A stretch of 59,841 nucleotides of DNA from Flavobacterium sp. (GTDB lineage Bacteria; Bacteroidota; Bacteroidia; Flavobacteriales; Flavobacteriaceae): contig NZ_JASLCE010000024.1 in the NCBI RefSeq assembly GCF_030146175.1, forward strand, positions 1 through 59,841, read 5' to 3'. Each line of letters begins with the position of its first letter. Positions within the stretch are counted from its first letter, which is position 1. Below the pieces are notes generated by a model that saw nothing but the letters and a program-made list of their open reading frames with translations, was not told the DNA's origin and ran no database searches. This document shows positions 1 through 9,565 of this stretch, one piece after another. A program made the translations under genes and the position numbers.

Positions 1-55
1 ATTAATCGCCTTAAAAATATCCTGACAAAAAAAGAACACAGAAGACAATTATTTA

Positions 56-63
56 TATTTTTG
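56..63 (+). promoter_or_regulatory. -7 promoter box of the MFS gene
   Basis: TATTTTTG matches the Bacteroidetes -7 consensus TAnnTTTG and sits 23 bases before the MFS start codon. No clear -33 TTTG was seen at the usual distance. Confidence 0.5.
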
Positions 64-86
64 GCAATACTTAACCTAAAATACAA

Positions 87-1316
87 ATGGAATCCCAAAA
101 AATTAAACATTTATTATCCTTTCCTGTAATTGTAGCAGCTTTAGGCTATTTTGTCGACATTTACGATTTACTCCTTTTCGGCATTGTTCGTATTCCCAGT
201 TTAAAAACCCTTGGTCTTGATGTCGATACCGACGGTACGATGATTCTGAATTTCCAGATGGTCGGACTGTTGTTAGGTGGTATACTCTGGGGCATGTTAG
301 GCGACAAAAAAGGACGGCTTTCGGTACTTTTCGGTTCCATACTTGTCTATTCCGTGGCTAATATTTTGTGCGGTTTCCTTCCATTTCTACCCTTTAACGA
401 CAAAGCGATGACCTATGCCATTCTGCGTTTTATTGCGGGTGTCGGACTGGCGGGCGAATTGGGCGCCGGAATCACGCTGGTTTCGGAATCATTACCCAAA
501 GAATTACGGGCGATCGGAACTTCCATTGTGGCTGGCTTCGGCCTTTTAGGTGCCGTAGTGGCGCAGCTTACGGTAGAATTGGCCGGTGACTGGACCTATG
601 CCTATTTTATCGGTGGTTCGTTAGGACTGTTTCTGCTTTTTTTACGCGTAGGTGTGATGGAATCCGGCCTATATAAAGACCTTCGGGATACCGATATTCA
701 AAAAGGAAATTTTCTTGGCTTTTTTACCAATCGCAAGCGTTTTATAAAATATGTAAAGTGTATTTCCATTGGATTGCCCACCTGGTTTTGCGTGGGGATT
801 CTGGCGGTAATGGGGAATCAGTTTGCACCATCCTTCGGGATTGGAGAAATTGACCCTGGTAAAGCGATTATGTGGGCGTATGTTGGGATTTCCGTAGGCG
901 ATTTTGCCAGCGGGTTGATTTCGCAATTATTGCGTTCGCGGAAAAAGGCCATTTTATATATGATGCTCTTTACGATTGTAGGAATTGTATTGATGCTATA
1001 CGGCGGAACACGGTCGGAGACTATGTATTACTTTTATTGTGCCTGGCTCGGATTGGGAACCGGCTATTGGGCGATGTTTGTAACGGTGGGTGCCGAGCAG
1101 TTCGGAACCAATATCCGCAGTACGGCCGCTACAACGATCCCGAATATGGTTCGCGGTTTGCTTCCGGTGATGTTAATCGCTTTTGATCATTTAAAAGTGC
1201 ATAACGGGGTAATTGTTTCCGCTTCTATAGTCGGATTGATTGTATTTGCTTTGGCTATTTATTCGACGCTTACGATCGCCGAAACCCATAATAAAGATTT
1301 GGATTATACTGAATAA
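87..1316 (+). CDS. MFS transporter
   Basis: Predicted inner-membrane carrier of the major facilitator superfamily, 409 residues, the usual size for 12 helices. Hydrophobic segments fill most of the chain. The loop between helices 2 and 3 carries GDKKGR (residues 72-77), a form of the family motif G-x-x-x-D-R-x-G-R, and helix 4 contains GVGLAGELGAG (about 118-128), typical of sugar and organic-acid carriers. The substrate cannot be read from the sequence. It stands alone, with a -7 box just upstream and a hairpin terminator directly after the stop codon. Confidence 0.85.
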   Translation: MESQKIKHLLSFPVIVAALGYFVDIYDLLLFGIVRIPSLKTLGLDVDTDGTMILNFQMVGLLLGGILWGMLGDKKGRLSVLFGSILVYSVANILCGFLPFLPFNDKAMTYAILRFIAGVGLAGELGAGITLVSESLPKELRAIGTSIVAGFGLLGAVVAQLTVELAGDWTYAYFIGGSLGLFLLFLRVGVMESGLYKDLRDTDIQKGNFLGFFTNRKRFIKYVKCISIGLPTWFCVGILAVMGNQFAPSFGIGEIDPGKAIMWAYVGISVGDFASGLISQLLRSRKKAILYMMLFTIVGIVLMLYGGTRSETMYYFYCAWLGLGTGYWAMFVTVGAEQFGTNIRSTAATTIPNMVRGLLPVMLIAFDHLKVHNGVIVSASIVGLIVFALAIYSTLTIAETHNKDLDYTE

Positions 1317-1342
1317 AAAAGCGCCCGGAAGAGGCGCTTTTC
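1315..1342. terminator. bidirectional terminator
   Basis: Stem AAAAGCGCC / GGCGCTTTT around a 7-base loop. It has a T-tract on each strand and lies between the convergent MFS gene and the 77-residue protein gene, so it can serve both. Confidence 0.8.
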
Positions 1343-1348
1343 ATTTTG

Positions 1349-1582
1349 TTACTTTTTTTTCATTTCGTCTTTGACTTCGGCTTTCGCTTTTTTACCTTCA
1401 GCTTTCATCTCAGCTTTCGCTTCTTTGCCTTCGGATTTCATTTCCGCTTTCGCTTTTTTGCCTTCGTGCTTCATTTCTTTTTTAGCAGCATCAGTCTCTT
1501 TTTTTACTTCTTTTTTCACTTCCTGAGCCGACATTGCCATGGTAAATAATAATGCCATTCCTAAATAAACTACTTTTTTCAT
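1349..1582 (-). CDS. small secreted protein with 11-residue Lys/Glu repeats
   Basis: A 77-residue protein. Residues 1-19 are a signal peptide (KK, hydrophobic core, then MSA before Q20). The mature part is almost only K, E, A, M and G. Residues 33-76 form four consecutive 11-residue units of the pattern A-K-x-E-M/V-K-x-E-G/M-K-x (starting at A33, A44, A55 and A66). An 11-residue period with alternating charge is known from group 3 LEA-type amphipathic helices, so a stress or envelope role is possible, but the family is not identified. The DNA also repeats with a 33-base period, so copy number may vary between strains. Confidence 0.7.
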   Translation of the reverse strand: MKKVVYLGMALLFTMAMSAQEVKKEVKKETDAAKKEMKHEGKKAKAEMKSEGKEAKAEMKAEGKKAKAEVKDEMKKK

Positions 1583-1672
1583 ACTGTTTGTTTTTATTGA
1601 TTAACGAGTATAAATGTAATAGGTATTTTTGTTAAAAAAATATTAAAAATTAAATTATTTAATACTCATAAA

Positions 1673-1702
1673 TAAAAAAAAGCTACCCGAAGATAGCTTT
1701 CA
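1673..1702 (-). terminator. terminator of the ccsBA gene
   Basis: Stem AAAGCTA / TAGCTTT with an 8-base loop; read on the minus strand it is followed by a T-tract. It lies 20 bases after the stop of the cytochrome c biogenesis gene. Confidence 0.7.
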
Positions 1703-1721
1703 TTGTTTTATTATTTTGCAA

Positions 1722-4700
1722 TTATTTCTTTTTATGCAGGTATTTTTTGTTTTTGTAGTAGGCCAATGCCACCAACAGCGTTATCAAAGCCATTGAATAA
1801 TACACGAAGTTTGGTGTTACCACTTTATCTCCTTTGGCATACGAATGCAAACCGGATAAGTAGAAGTTTACTCCAAAATAGGTCATCAAAATGGAATAGA
1901 AGGCATAAACACTAACTGCATTATAAATCCATTTACCACGCATAGCCGGAACCAAACGCATGTGGATTACAAAAGCGTATACCATAATACTGATCAATGC
2001 CCAGGTTTCTTTCGGATCCCATCCCCAATAACGTCCCCAGCTTTCATTAGCCCATTGTCCACCCAGGAAGTTACCAATCGTTAACATCACCAATCCGACA
2101 GTAAGTGCCATTTCGTTGATATAGGTAATCTCCTGAATGTTCAGGTTCATTTTTTCTTTGTTCTTTTCGTTCGTGAACACCATTAGCAATAACGCTACAA
2201 TTCCCAGAATCATTCCCAGTGTAAACGGACCGTAACTACCTACGATAACCGCCACGTGGATCATCAACCAATACGAGTTTAATACCGGTTGTAAATTGGC
2301 GATCGCAGGATCCATCCAACTCCAGTGTGCTACCATCAAGATCATGGCCGCAACAAAGGCTGTAGACGCTACCGTTAATTCCGATTTTCGGCCGAATACC
2401 AATCCGAATAGCATGGTCGCCCATCCAACGTAAATCATCGACTCGTAGGCATCACTCCACGGTGCGTGACCGGAAATGTACCAACGGAAGATCAATCCGG
2501 CGGTATGCAATACAAATAGTACCGCAATAATCGCATGGCTGATTTTTACCAGTATATTAACCGTTTTATTGGTTTTGAAAATTTTGATGATCACAAAAAG
2601 GAACATCAATACTCCGGCATACATATACCAGGAGAATAGCTTTTTGAAAATGTCGTATTTGTTGTACAGGATTTCCGTATCAATTTTTTTGTCGCTTGGA
2701 CGTACTTTCGATCCGTATTTGATTTGGTAATTTTCCAATCCTTTAAGCAAGCTGTCCGACAGTTTATAATCGCCCGAAATAGCAGCTTTATCGATACTAC
2801 TCAAATAATACGGAATAACGTTTTTAATAGAATCCAAAGCGGTATGCGTTTGCTCGTTCACTTCCAGGAACGATACCCATTTGTTATTCGGATCGTTCGG
2901 AACCGGGAATACTTTTAAAATCTGACCGCTTAACGCCGAATACAACAGGTTTACTTTTTTATCCGCTTCGATAAAATCTTTCTGGAATTGGTTTGGAACC
3001 GCAGCTTTATAGGCTTCGTCCAAAACACCAGCCAGTTTGTAATTCCCTCTTTCATCGAAGAAACTTACCAACGGAGCATATTTTTCGCCCAACGACACTC
3101 CGATTAATTTATGGATACTGTCGTTGTCTTTTTTCATATAGATCAACGGAACATTATACCATACCTGCGGGAATTGTGTCATCGACAGGAACGCCTGATC
3201 GGAGTTCATTCCTTTATAATGATCCTGTTTGCTTACTTTTCGCAATAGTTCGGATGAAAACGTATTGATAGGCTTCATACGTCCACCCTGATCCTGAATT
3301 ACCAATCGGCCAAATTTTGCTGCTTCTTCGTCGCTTACCTTATATTTGGTTAGTAAAGAGTCGATTTGTTTTGGCGTTGGCATCTGATGTTGGTGGTTGT
3401 TTTGCGCAAAACCGCTAAACGATAGCAATAGCGCAATAACCGGTAGTAATTTTGCTTTTTTCGTACGCACTTTTTCCAGTTTCTTTTTCAGATCGCCAAA
3501 TCGGCTGTTTTTATCAAATAAGATCGCTATAAGTCCAACATACAATAAGAAATAACCCAAATAGGTCATATTGGTTCCCCACGAATCGTGGTTTACCGAT
3601 AACACGGTTCCCTTTTCGTCCGGATCGAATGACGACTGGAAGAAGCGGAATCCTTTATAGTCCAAAATGTGATTCATATAAATACGTTCATCGCGTTGTT
3701 CCGCACCATCGAGTACGGTTACTTTACTTTCAAAAGACGAGTAGCTTTTTTCCGTTCCCGGGTATTTTTCGGCTACGAAATCATTTAAACGGATTTTAAA
3801 TGGCGTTTCATAAACTTTACTTCCGTACATCATGGTAAACTCCAGATTCCCCAGTTTAAAGGAATTCGGCACACCCATTTTTCCTCTGGCACCCAATAGG
3901 GTTACTTCATGTTCTTCGCCTCCAACGGTTACGGTTAACACCAAAGCATCGTCGGATTTATCGTCTTTAAAATCGTTGTTCGATTCGAAGGCCACAACAC
4001 CTTTTATGGCCGGTTCCGGTAGTACAAATTGCGTACCGCCCATATTATACAGGGAACGGAACATCAAGTCCTGAACCATATCTTTCGCAACATCGCCTTT
4101 CATCTGGTCGGCCATTCGCATAAAGTTTCCTTCAAATGGTGATTTTATCGAATATTTATCGCCTTCTTTGATGATATTAATCGCACCGTCGGTTGGTTTG
4201 TTAAACGCAAACAATACGTTGTGGATGTTTTGTACTTCCCCTTCTTTCAGGTAATGCTCGTGACGGGTTCCGTCGCCGGATTCCACGAGTTTTAAAAACA
4301 ATGTCCCTTTTTCACTTGGTTTGATCACCTCTTTGGCGCCCATTACAAAGTCTTTATAACGGATTTCAAATGGCGTTTCATTAAACTTTTTGGAAATGGT
4401 AAAGTCGTTATTCGTCACCGGTGAGAACAAAGCTCTTTGTTCAAAGGTTCTTCTACGCATTTCGCCTTGGTAATCACCATCTACAAAAACAGTCAGATAC
4501 GTTCTGTCTGAAAAAATCTGATTGGAACTTTCGCCTTCGCGGATTGGCATCACACCTTCATAACTGATATAACGGGTGATAAAGGCTCCCAAAATGATAA
4601 AAATAAAAGACAAATGCAGCAATAGCGTAGCCCATTTCTCTTTTTTATGCAATTGGTAGCGTTTGATATTTCCAAAAAAGTTGATCAGGAAGATCGCCAT

Positions 4701-4862
4701 AATACCTTCGAACCATTTCGTATTGTAAATCAGAATACGGGCTGTCGTGGTATTATAATCGTTTTCGATAAACGTTCCTACGGCCATCGCTGCTGCAAAG
4801 AAAATAAACAGGAAAGCCATTAAACGCGTGGAGAACAAAAATGAGACTATTTTTTTACCCAT
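1722..4862 (-). CDS. ccsA: fused CcsB-CcsA cytochrome c biogenesis protein
   Basis: System II cytochrome c maturation protein that moves haem across the inner membrane and attaches it to apocytochromes outside. About 1046 residues, the CcsB(ResB)-CcsA(ResC) fusion usual in Bacteroidetes. The N-terminal third has ResB-type helices around a large periplasmic part. A central periplasmic segment with GGRMKPINTFSSELLRKVS follows. The C-terminal CcsA part has many helices and the haem-handling WWD signature, seen as WGRYWGWDPKETWALI. I place the start at MGKK (4862): an in-frame start 51 bases upstream lies beyond the -7 box at 4895-4902 and would not be transcribed from it. Monocistronic. Confidence 0.93.
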   Translation of the reverse strand: MGKKIVSFLFSTRLMAFLFIFFAAAMAVGTFIENDYNTTTARILIYNTKWFEGIMAIFLINFFGNIKRYQLHKKEKWATLLLHLSFIFIILGAFITRYISYEGVMPIREGESSNQIFSDRTYLTVFVDGDYQGEMRRRTFEQRALFSPVTNNDFTISKKFNETPFEIRYKDFVMGAKEVIKPSEKGTLFLKLVESGDGTRHEHYLKEGEVQNIHNVLFAFNKPTDGAINIIKEGDKYSIKSPFEGNFMRMADQMKGDVAKDMVQDLMFRSLYNMGGTQFVLPEPAIKGVVAFESNNDFKDDKSDDALVLTVTVGGEEHEVTLLGARGKMGVPNSFKLGNLEFTMMYGSKVYETPFKIRLNDFVAEKYPGTEKSYSSFESKVTVLDGAEQRDERIYMNHILDYKGFRFFQSSFDPDEKGTVLSVNHDSWGTNMTYLGYFLLYVGLIAILFDKNSRFGDLKKKLEKVRTKKAKLLPVIALLLSFSGFAQNNHQHQMPTPKQIDSLLTKYKVSDEEAAKFGRLVIQDQGGRMKPINTFSSELLRKVSKQDHYKGMNSDQAFLSMTQFPQVWYNVPLIYMKKDNDSIHKLIGVSLGEKYAPLVSFFDERGNYKLAGVLDEAYKAAVPNQFQKDFIEADKKVNLLYSALSGQILKVFPVPNDPNNKWVSFLEVNEQTHTALDSIKNVIPYYLSSIDKAAISGDYKLSDSLLKGLENYQIKYGSKVRPSDKKIDTEILYNKYDIFKKLFSWYMYAGVLMFLFVIIKIFKTNKTVNILVKISHAIIAVLFVLHTAGLIFRWYISGHAPWSDAYESMIYVGWATMLFGLVFGRKSELTVASTAFVAAMILMVAHWSWMDPAIANLQPVLNSYWLMIHVAVIVGSYGPFTLGMILGIVALLLMVFTNEKNKEKMNLNIQEITYINEMALTVGLVMLTIGNFLGGQWANESWGRYWGWDPKETWALISIMVYAFVIHMRLVPAMRGKWIYNAVSVYAFYSILMTYFGVNFYLSGLHSYAKGDKVVTPNFVYYSMALITLLVALAYYKNKKYLHKKK

Positions 4863-4894
4863 GGTGATTGGATTTGTTTTTTTATAAATTGTCG

Positions 4895-4902
4895 CAAAAG
4901 TA
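4895..4902 (-). promoter_or_regulatory. -7 promoter box of ccsBA
   Basis: On the minus strand the bases read TACTTTTG, a full match to TAnnTTTG, 33 bases before the chosen ccsBA start. This box decides the start codon. Confidence 0.6.
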
Positions 4903-4941
4903 CTTAAAAACAAACTCCTATTAACGCTTTTTAACGTAATA

Positions 4942-4957
4942 TTTAACAGCTGTTAAA
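4942..4957. promoter_or_regulatory. 16-bp perfect palindrome, possible operator
   Basis: TTTAACAGCTGTTAAA is a perfect palindrome in the divergent intergenic region between ccsBA and the T9SS cargo gene, about 40 bases upstream of the ccsBA -7 box, where an activator or repressor could bind. The regulator is unknown. Confidence 0.4.
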
Positions 4958-5135
4958 ATTGATAAACCTTTCTTAAAACGGGCATTTTTGTCCTTTTTTT
5001 TTTATATCGGTGACCGTCCTGCGGAAAAGTTAAGTTAACATCCGGTTGTGTATTGGTTTACCTTCCTAACCTATTCTTAAACATTCTGTTACACCGATTT
5101 ATTTTTAAGTTAATACTACCCTAACCTGAAACCTT

Positions 5136-5143
5136 CACTTTTG
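5136..5143 (+). promoter_or_regulatory. -7-like box of the choice-of-anchor I gene
   Basis: CACTTTTG differs from TAnnTTTG only in the first base and lies 22 bases before ATG 5165. The earlier TTG start at 5141 lies inside it and is therefore rejected. Confidence 0.45.
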
Positions 5144-5164
5144 TACCCAACCAAAACAACATAC

Positions 5165-8100
5165 ATGACACAATTTTACACTTCTAAAAAGAACCTGTTA
5201 CGCCTGTTCCTTTTTATGGGATCGACCTTTACCTGGGGACAGACACAGCAAATTCACTACTGGAATTTTAATGCACTTCCATCCGGAACGTTAACAACCG
5301 TAGCTCCCGATGCTTCATTAATTCCAACCGGAACGCAGATTACCTATCCCGGAACCGGTGCCGGATATATGGACAATGTGGCCGGATCGGCATTGAACGC
5401 GCAAAACGGTGATGCAGCCGGATTGGGTTTACGTCCGAGAAATCCGAGTAACACCCGCGCACTACTGGTTGCCGCACCCACTACCGGATATCAGAATATC
5501 ATCATTAAATTTGCGACGACTCGTACCACACAAGGTGCTTCGTCTCAAAACTATTCGTATACGTTAAACGGAACCGATTTTATCACTACCGGATTGGCCG
5601 TAACCACCTATTCTCCTCAAACCGAACCTACCTATGAAGTGGTAACCCTTGATTTCTCCGGAATCGCAGGTGCCGCCAACAACCCTAATTTTGCCCTGAA
5701 AATTGAATTCGGAGGTAGCACAGCTGCCGGTTCAAGCGGAAATAACCGTTTTGATAATCTTACCATTACCGGTTCTACTGCCGGCGGTAATGACACAACG
5801 CCTCCGCTAGCGTCTTTTAATCCAACGCATAATGCGACTAACGTAGCCATCAATACACAGCCTACAATTTCGTTTAATGAAGATGTCCGTCTGATTGACA
5901 ATTCGCCTATTACCAATACCAATGTGGATGCTTTAGTACAAGTACGCCAAGGGAGTATTACAGGGGCTACTGTACCATTTGACGCTACTTTTAACAACAA
6001 CACGATTACGATCAACCCGACACAGCCGTTTAATAACAGTACTACCTATTTTGTATTCTTATTACCGAATCTGATCGAAGATATGCATGATAATGCCATA
6101 ACATATAGTTCTGCAGTTCAGTTTTCGACGGTAGCTTTCGATACTAAAATTGCGATGGCTTCCAATTTTGTAACGGTAAACGAAAATCACGGTACGCTAT
6201 CATTCAACCTAAATCTAACCAATCCTGCTAATGCATCGGTTGATTTAGTAGTAAAGGCGGCTCCGTTCAGTACAGCCGATCAAAATGACTTTACATTACA
6301 AACCCAAACCTTACATTTTACAGCGGGTAGTAACGCAACTCAAACCATTTCGATTCCGATTATCGACGATACACAGGAAGAACAGCATGCCGAATATTTT
6401 GTACTAAGCCTTGAAAACCCGGTTGGTTTAACGATCAACGGAAATCCAATGGCTACCGTATATATCAAGGATAACGACCGCCAGGCGCCTAGTCCGAATC
6501 ACGATATCCAACTGGACTATATCGGAAGTTTCGATCCTTCCGGAGCAAGTACCAGTTCTTGCGAGATCATCGTACACGATCCGGCTACGCAACGTCTTTT
6601 TACCATCAGTGCTATTTCCGACAAGCTGGAAATCATCGACTTTTCGAATCCGGCCAATTTAACGGTAATCAACTCCATCAATATGGCTTCGTATGGTGGT
6701 ATTACCAGTGTAGCTGTTAAAAACGGAGTGGTAGCCGTTGCTTCGCCAAATGCCAACGAACAACTAAACGGATCGGTGGTATTTTTCGACACCAATGGGA
6801 CGTTCTTAAAACAAGTAACCGTAGGGGCGCTACCCGATATGGTAACGTTTACACCGGACGGAACAAAAGTGCTAACCGCCAACGAAGGACAACCGAATGA
6901 TGCCTATACCGTAGATCCGGAAGGTTCGGTTTCCATTATCGATATTTCCGGTGGAATCGCTTCTTTAACGCAAGCTAATGTCACTACGGCTTCATTTACC
7001 GCTTTTAATGCGCAGGAAGCTGCTCTTATCGCTTCAGGTGTACGTAAAACTAAAAGTACCAGTACACTGGCGCAGGATTTGGAACCGGAATACATCACCA
7101 TTCGTCCCGATTCTCAAAAAGCATGGGTAACCCTTCAGGAAAATAACGCCATTGCCGAAATTGATTTGGTAACTAAAACCATTTCCGACATTTGGGCTTT
7201 AGGCACAAAAGATATCAGTCTGCCGGGTAACGGTATGGATATTTCCGATAATAACAACGAAGTATTGATTGCCAACTGGCCAATCCAGGCGTATTATATT
7301 CCGGATGCCGTAGCAAACTACACCGTAAACGGAACAACCTACCTGGTTATGGCCAACGAAGGTGATGAAAAAGAATATGCCGGTTTAACCGAAAGAACTA
7401 CGGTTGGTGCCAATACCTACACTTTAGATCCTGCTATTTTCCCGAATGCCTCGGTTTTAAAACAAAACCACAACGCCGGAAGACTACGTGTAACCAATCT
7501 TAACGGAAATACCGATGCGGATGCCGATTTTGAAGAAATCAAAATTTTAGGTTCCCGTTCGTTCTCCATCTTTAATGCCGATACGAAAGCGATCGTATTT
7601 GACAGTGGCGACGATTTCGAGATGTATACCGCTATGACACCATCTATCAGTCCGATTTTTAATGCCGACCACGGTGATAACGTTAAAAAAGGAAGAAGCC
7701 GTGCCAAAGGTCCGGAGCCGGAAGGTGTTACGCTAACGCAAATTGCCGGGAAAACCTTCGCTTTTATCACGCTGGAGCGCGTTGGTGGTGTGATGGTTTA
7801 TGATGTGACCAATCCGAACGATGTAAAATTCGTAGACTATAAAAACAGTCGTAGCACATCGGCTTATTCCGGAGATTTTGGTCCGGAAGGCGTTACCTTT
7901 ATCAAAGCTGCCGATAGTCCGAACAATAAAAATTATGTAGCCGTTGCTAACGAAATCAGTGGTACGATTAGTATGTATGAAGTCAATACCGCAAATCTAA
8001 CCAACGATGATTATGTACAGGCTCCAAAAACCTTTGCTGTTTTCCCGAATCCATCTACCAAAGGTGTGGTTTATTTTAACCGTATGGCCAGCTATTCGCT

Positions 8101-8230
8101 ATATGATTTGACTGGAAAATTAATCCAGTCGGAGAAAAATGCACTGTTGATCAACACATCAAAACTGACGGCAGGTATTTATCTGATCAAGACGGATGAA
8201 GGCCTTACTCAAAAACTGGTTGTTAAGTAG
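5165..8230 (+). CDS. secreted choice-of-anchor I family protein with T9SS sorting tail
   Basis: Large extracellular protein of 1021 residues. It starts with a signal peptide ending near TWGQTQ. Domains in order: a beta-rich lectin-like region (about 20-205), an SbsA/Ig-like domain (about 210-325, beginning TTPPLASFNPTHNATNV), a Calx-beta-type domain (about 330-440), then the choice-of-anchor I domain (about 450-940), a propeller-like fold with repeated motifs such as LTANEGQPNDAY and VMANEGDEKEY. The last ~75 residues form a type A T9SS tail (FAVFPNPS ... GIYLIKT ... KLVVK), so it should be exported by the gliding/T9SS machinery and held at the surface. The enzymatic role is not established. 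Confidence 0.88.
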   Translation: MTQFYTSKKNLLRLFLFMGSTFTWGQTQQIHYWNFNALPSGTLTTVAPDASLIPTGTQITYPGTGAGYMDNVAGSALNAQNGDAAGLGLRPRNPSNTRALLVAAPTTGYQNIIIKFATTRTTQGASSQNYSYTLNGTDFITTGLAVTTYSPQTEPTYEVVTLDFSGIAGAANNPNFALKIEFGGSTAAGSSGNNRFDNLTITGSTAGGNDTTPPLASFNPTHNATNVAINTQPTISFNEDVRLIDNSPITNTNVDALVQVRQGSITGATVPFDATFNNNTITINPTQPFNNSTTYFVFLLPNLIEDMHDNAITYSSAVQFSTVAFDTKIAMASNFVTVNENHGTLSFNLNLTNPANASVDLVVKAAPFSTADQNDFTLQTQTLHFTAGSNATQTISIPIIDDTQEEQHAEYFVLSLENPVGLTINGNPMATVYIKDNDRQAPSPNHDIQLDYIGSFDPSGASTSSCEIIVHDPATQRLFTISAISDKLEIIDFSNPANLTVINSINMASYGGITSVAVKNGVVAVASPNANEQLNGSVVFFDTNGTFLKQVTVGALPDMVTFTPDGTKVLTANEGQPNDAYTVDPEGSVSIIDISGGIASLTQANVTTASFTAFNAQEAALIASGVRKTKSTSTLAQDLEPEYITIRPDSQKAWVTLQENNAIAEIDLVTKTISDIWALGTKDISLPGNGMDISDNNNEVLIANWPIQAYYIPDAVANYTVNGTTYLVMANEGDEKEYAGLTERTTVGANTYTLDPAIFPNASVLKQNHNAGRLRVTNLNGNTDADADFEEIKILGSRSFSIFNADTKAIVFDSGDDFEMYTAMTPSISPIFNADHGDNVKKGRSRAKGPEPEGVTLTQIAGKTFAFITLERVGGVMVYDVTNPNDVKFVDYKNSRSTSAYSGDFGPEGVTFIKAADSPNNKNYVAVANEISGTISMYEVNTANLTNDDYVQAPKTFAVFPNPSTKGVVYFNRMASYSLYDLTGKLIQSEKNALLINTSKLTAGIYLIKTDEGLTQKLVVK

Positions 8231-8252
8231 TTTATTATATTTTTAGGAAGAA

Positions 8253-8287
8253 AGCCGGGTTGGATTCGCCTCCAATCCGGTTTTTGA
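8253..8287 (+). terminator. terminator after the T9SS cargo gene
   Basis: Ten-base stem CCGGGTTGGA / TCCAATCCGG (one G-U pair) with loop TTCGCC, followed by a T-tract. Confidence 0.8.
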
Positions 8288-8338
8288 TTTTTGGGCGTTA
8301 AATATATCCCAAACCCGGTTTTACGGTAAGCATTTTCA

Positions 8339-8346
8339 TAAATTTG
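8339..8346 (+). promoter_or_regulatory. -7 promoter box of the nitronate monooxygenase gene
   Basis: TAAATTTG, a full match to TAnnTTTG, 14 bases before ATG 8361. Confidence 0.55.
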
Positions 8347-8360
8347 AGAAAACATTTACC

Positions 8361-9422
8361 ATGAACCGGTTCCATTCCATTACCGAAAAGTTACACATTC
8401 AATATCCAATCGTTCAGGCTCCGATGTTAGGCGTAACCACTCCCGAGATGGTTGCCGCAATTGCCAATGAAGGCGGATTGGGATCACTTCCCGTTGGCGG
8501 TTTATCGCCTGAAAAAACAACCGAATTAATCCGAAGAACCAAACAACTCTCCCAACGTCCGTTTGCCGTCAATCTGTTTGCGCATACAATCCCGGAAGTA
8601 AATCGGGATCAGGCTGCGCAAATGCAGGATTTCCTGATCGGACTTGGCCAAAAAAACGGGTTGGAATTCCCGGAGTTAGCTTTGGACACACTCACTTTTT
8701 ATTCCTACAAAGCACAAATCGATATTCTGATTGCGGAACAAATCCCTATTGTTAGTTTTACGTTCGGGATTCCGGATGATGAAAGTCTGCAAAAATTAAA
8801 AGCCAACGGTACGGTTTTAATCGGAACGGCAACCTGTTTGGAAGAGGCACTTCTATTAGACAAAAAAGGCATTGATATGATTACCGCTCAGGGTATTGAA
8901 GCCGGCGGTCATCGCGGTACTTTCCTCGAGGATATTCCGTTACCACAAGTTGGTGTACTGGCATTGGTTCCGCAAATTGTAAATCGTATCGGTAAACCGG
9001 TTTTAGCATCCGGAGCGATCAACGATAGAAAAACCATTAAAGCGGCTTTTGCTATGGGCGCTTCCGCAGTGCAAATTGGAACGGCTTTTATTGCCACAAC
9101 CGAAAGTCTGGCGATACCGGCTTATCAGCAGGCGGTTTTGGCAGCAAAAGATACCGATAGTCAACTTACCCGTGCATTTTCCGGACGATGGGCTCGTGGT
9201 TTGCAAAATCAATTTATGACCGAAGTGGAGCATTCCGGTTTCACACCACTTCCCTATCCGATACAAAATAGTCTGACGACCGCATTGCGCCAAAAAGCCC
9301 AACAACAAAACAAAGGTGATTTTACCAATCTATGGTCGGGACAATCCGCCCCTAAAATCCATTTACCGGATTGTGCCGCAATTTTCCGGGAACTGATTCG
9401 ACAGGCTGAATTAACATACTAA
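8361..9422 (+). CDS. nitronate monooxygenase family flavoprotein
   Basis: FMN enzyme of the nitronate monooxygenase (2-nitropropane dioxygenase) family, 353 residues, full length. It oxidises alkyl nitronates, toxic nitro-compound anions, with oxygen. Visible marks: N-terminal YPIVQAPMLGVTTPEMVAA (FMN-contacting strand), IANEGGLGSLPVGG, the segment TAQGIEAGGHRGTF (about 171-185) whose His is the conserved catalytic base, and GASAVQIGTAF near the phosphate site. Members of this superfamily also include FabK-like enoyl reductases, but the AGGHRG motif fits nitronate monooxygenase. Single gene with its own -7 box; an inverted repeat follows the stop codon within two bases. Confidence 0.87.
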   Translation: MNRFHSITEKLHIQYPIVQAPMLGVTTPEMVAAIANEGGLGSLPVGGLSPEKTTELIRRTKQLSQRPFAVNLFAHTIPEVNRDQAAQMQDFLIGLGQKNGLEFPELALDTLTFYSYKAQIDILIAEQIPIVSFTFGIPDDESLQKLKANGTVLIGTATCLEEALLLDKKGIDMITAQGIEAGGHRGTFLEDIPLPQVGVLALVPQIVNRIGKPVLASGAINDRKTIKAAFAMGASAVQIGTAFIATTESLAIPAYQQAVLAAKDTDSQLTRAFSGRWARGLQNQFMTEVEHSGFTPLPYPIQNSLTTALRQKAQQQNKGDFTNLWSGQSAPKIHLPDCAAIFRELIRQAELTY

Positions 9423-9423
9423 A

Positions 9424-9456
9424 ACACCTGACAGGTTTTCGAAACCTGTCAGGTGT
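9424..9456. repeat. inverted repeat copy 1 (terminator-like)
   Basis: A 33-base element: 15-base arm ACACCTGACAGGTTT, loop TCG, then the perfect complementary arm. It begins just after the nitronate monooxygenase stop and probably ends its transcript. An almost identical copy lies at 9566-9598. This type of palindrome is, to my recollection, common in flavobacterial intergenic DNA. Confidence 0.8.
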
Positions 9457-9459
9457 CTA

Positions 9460-9512
9460 TCCAAAGAATATTCTTTTTTAAATGCATATTTTCAATCTGA
9501 TAGCAAATAGAA
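9460..9512 (-). pseudogene. possible remnant of a porin-gene 3' end
   Basis: This stretch resembles the last ~45 bases of the downstream porin gene plus its 3' flank (compare 9466-9510 with 9609-9652). The distance from the neighbouring inverted repeat is the same in both places (10 bases). Read on the minus strand one frame gives ICYQIE, against VRFQIE at the porin end. The likely explanation is a duplicated porin gene that was lost except for its tail, or local slippage. Similarity was judged by eye only. Confidence 0.4.
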
Positions 9513-9565
9513 ACACCTTCCTTATCTGTTTTATTCTTCAAAGTAAAAATACACCCTAAAAGAAA

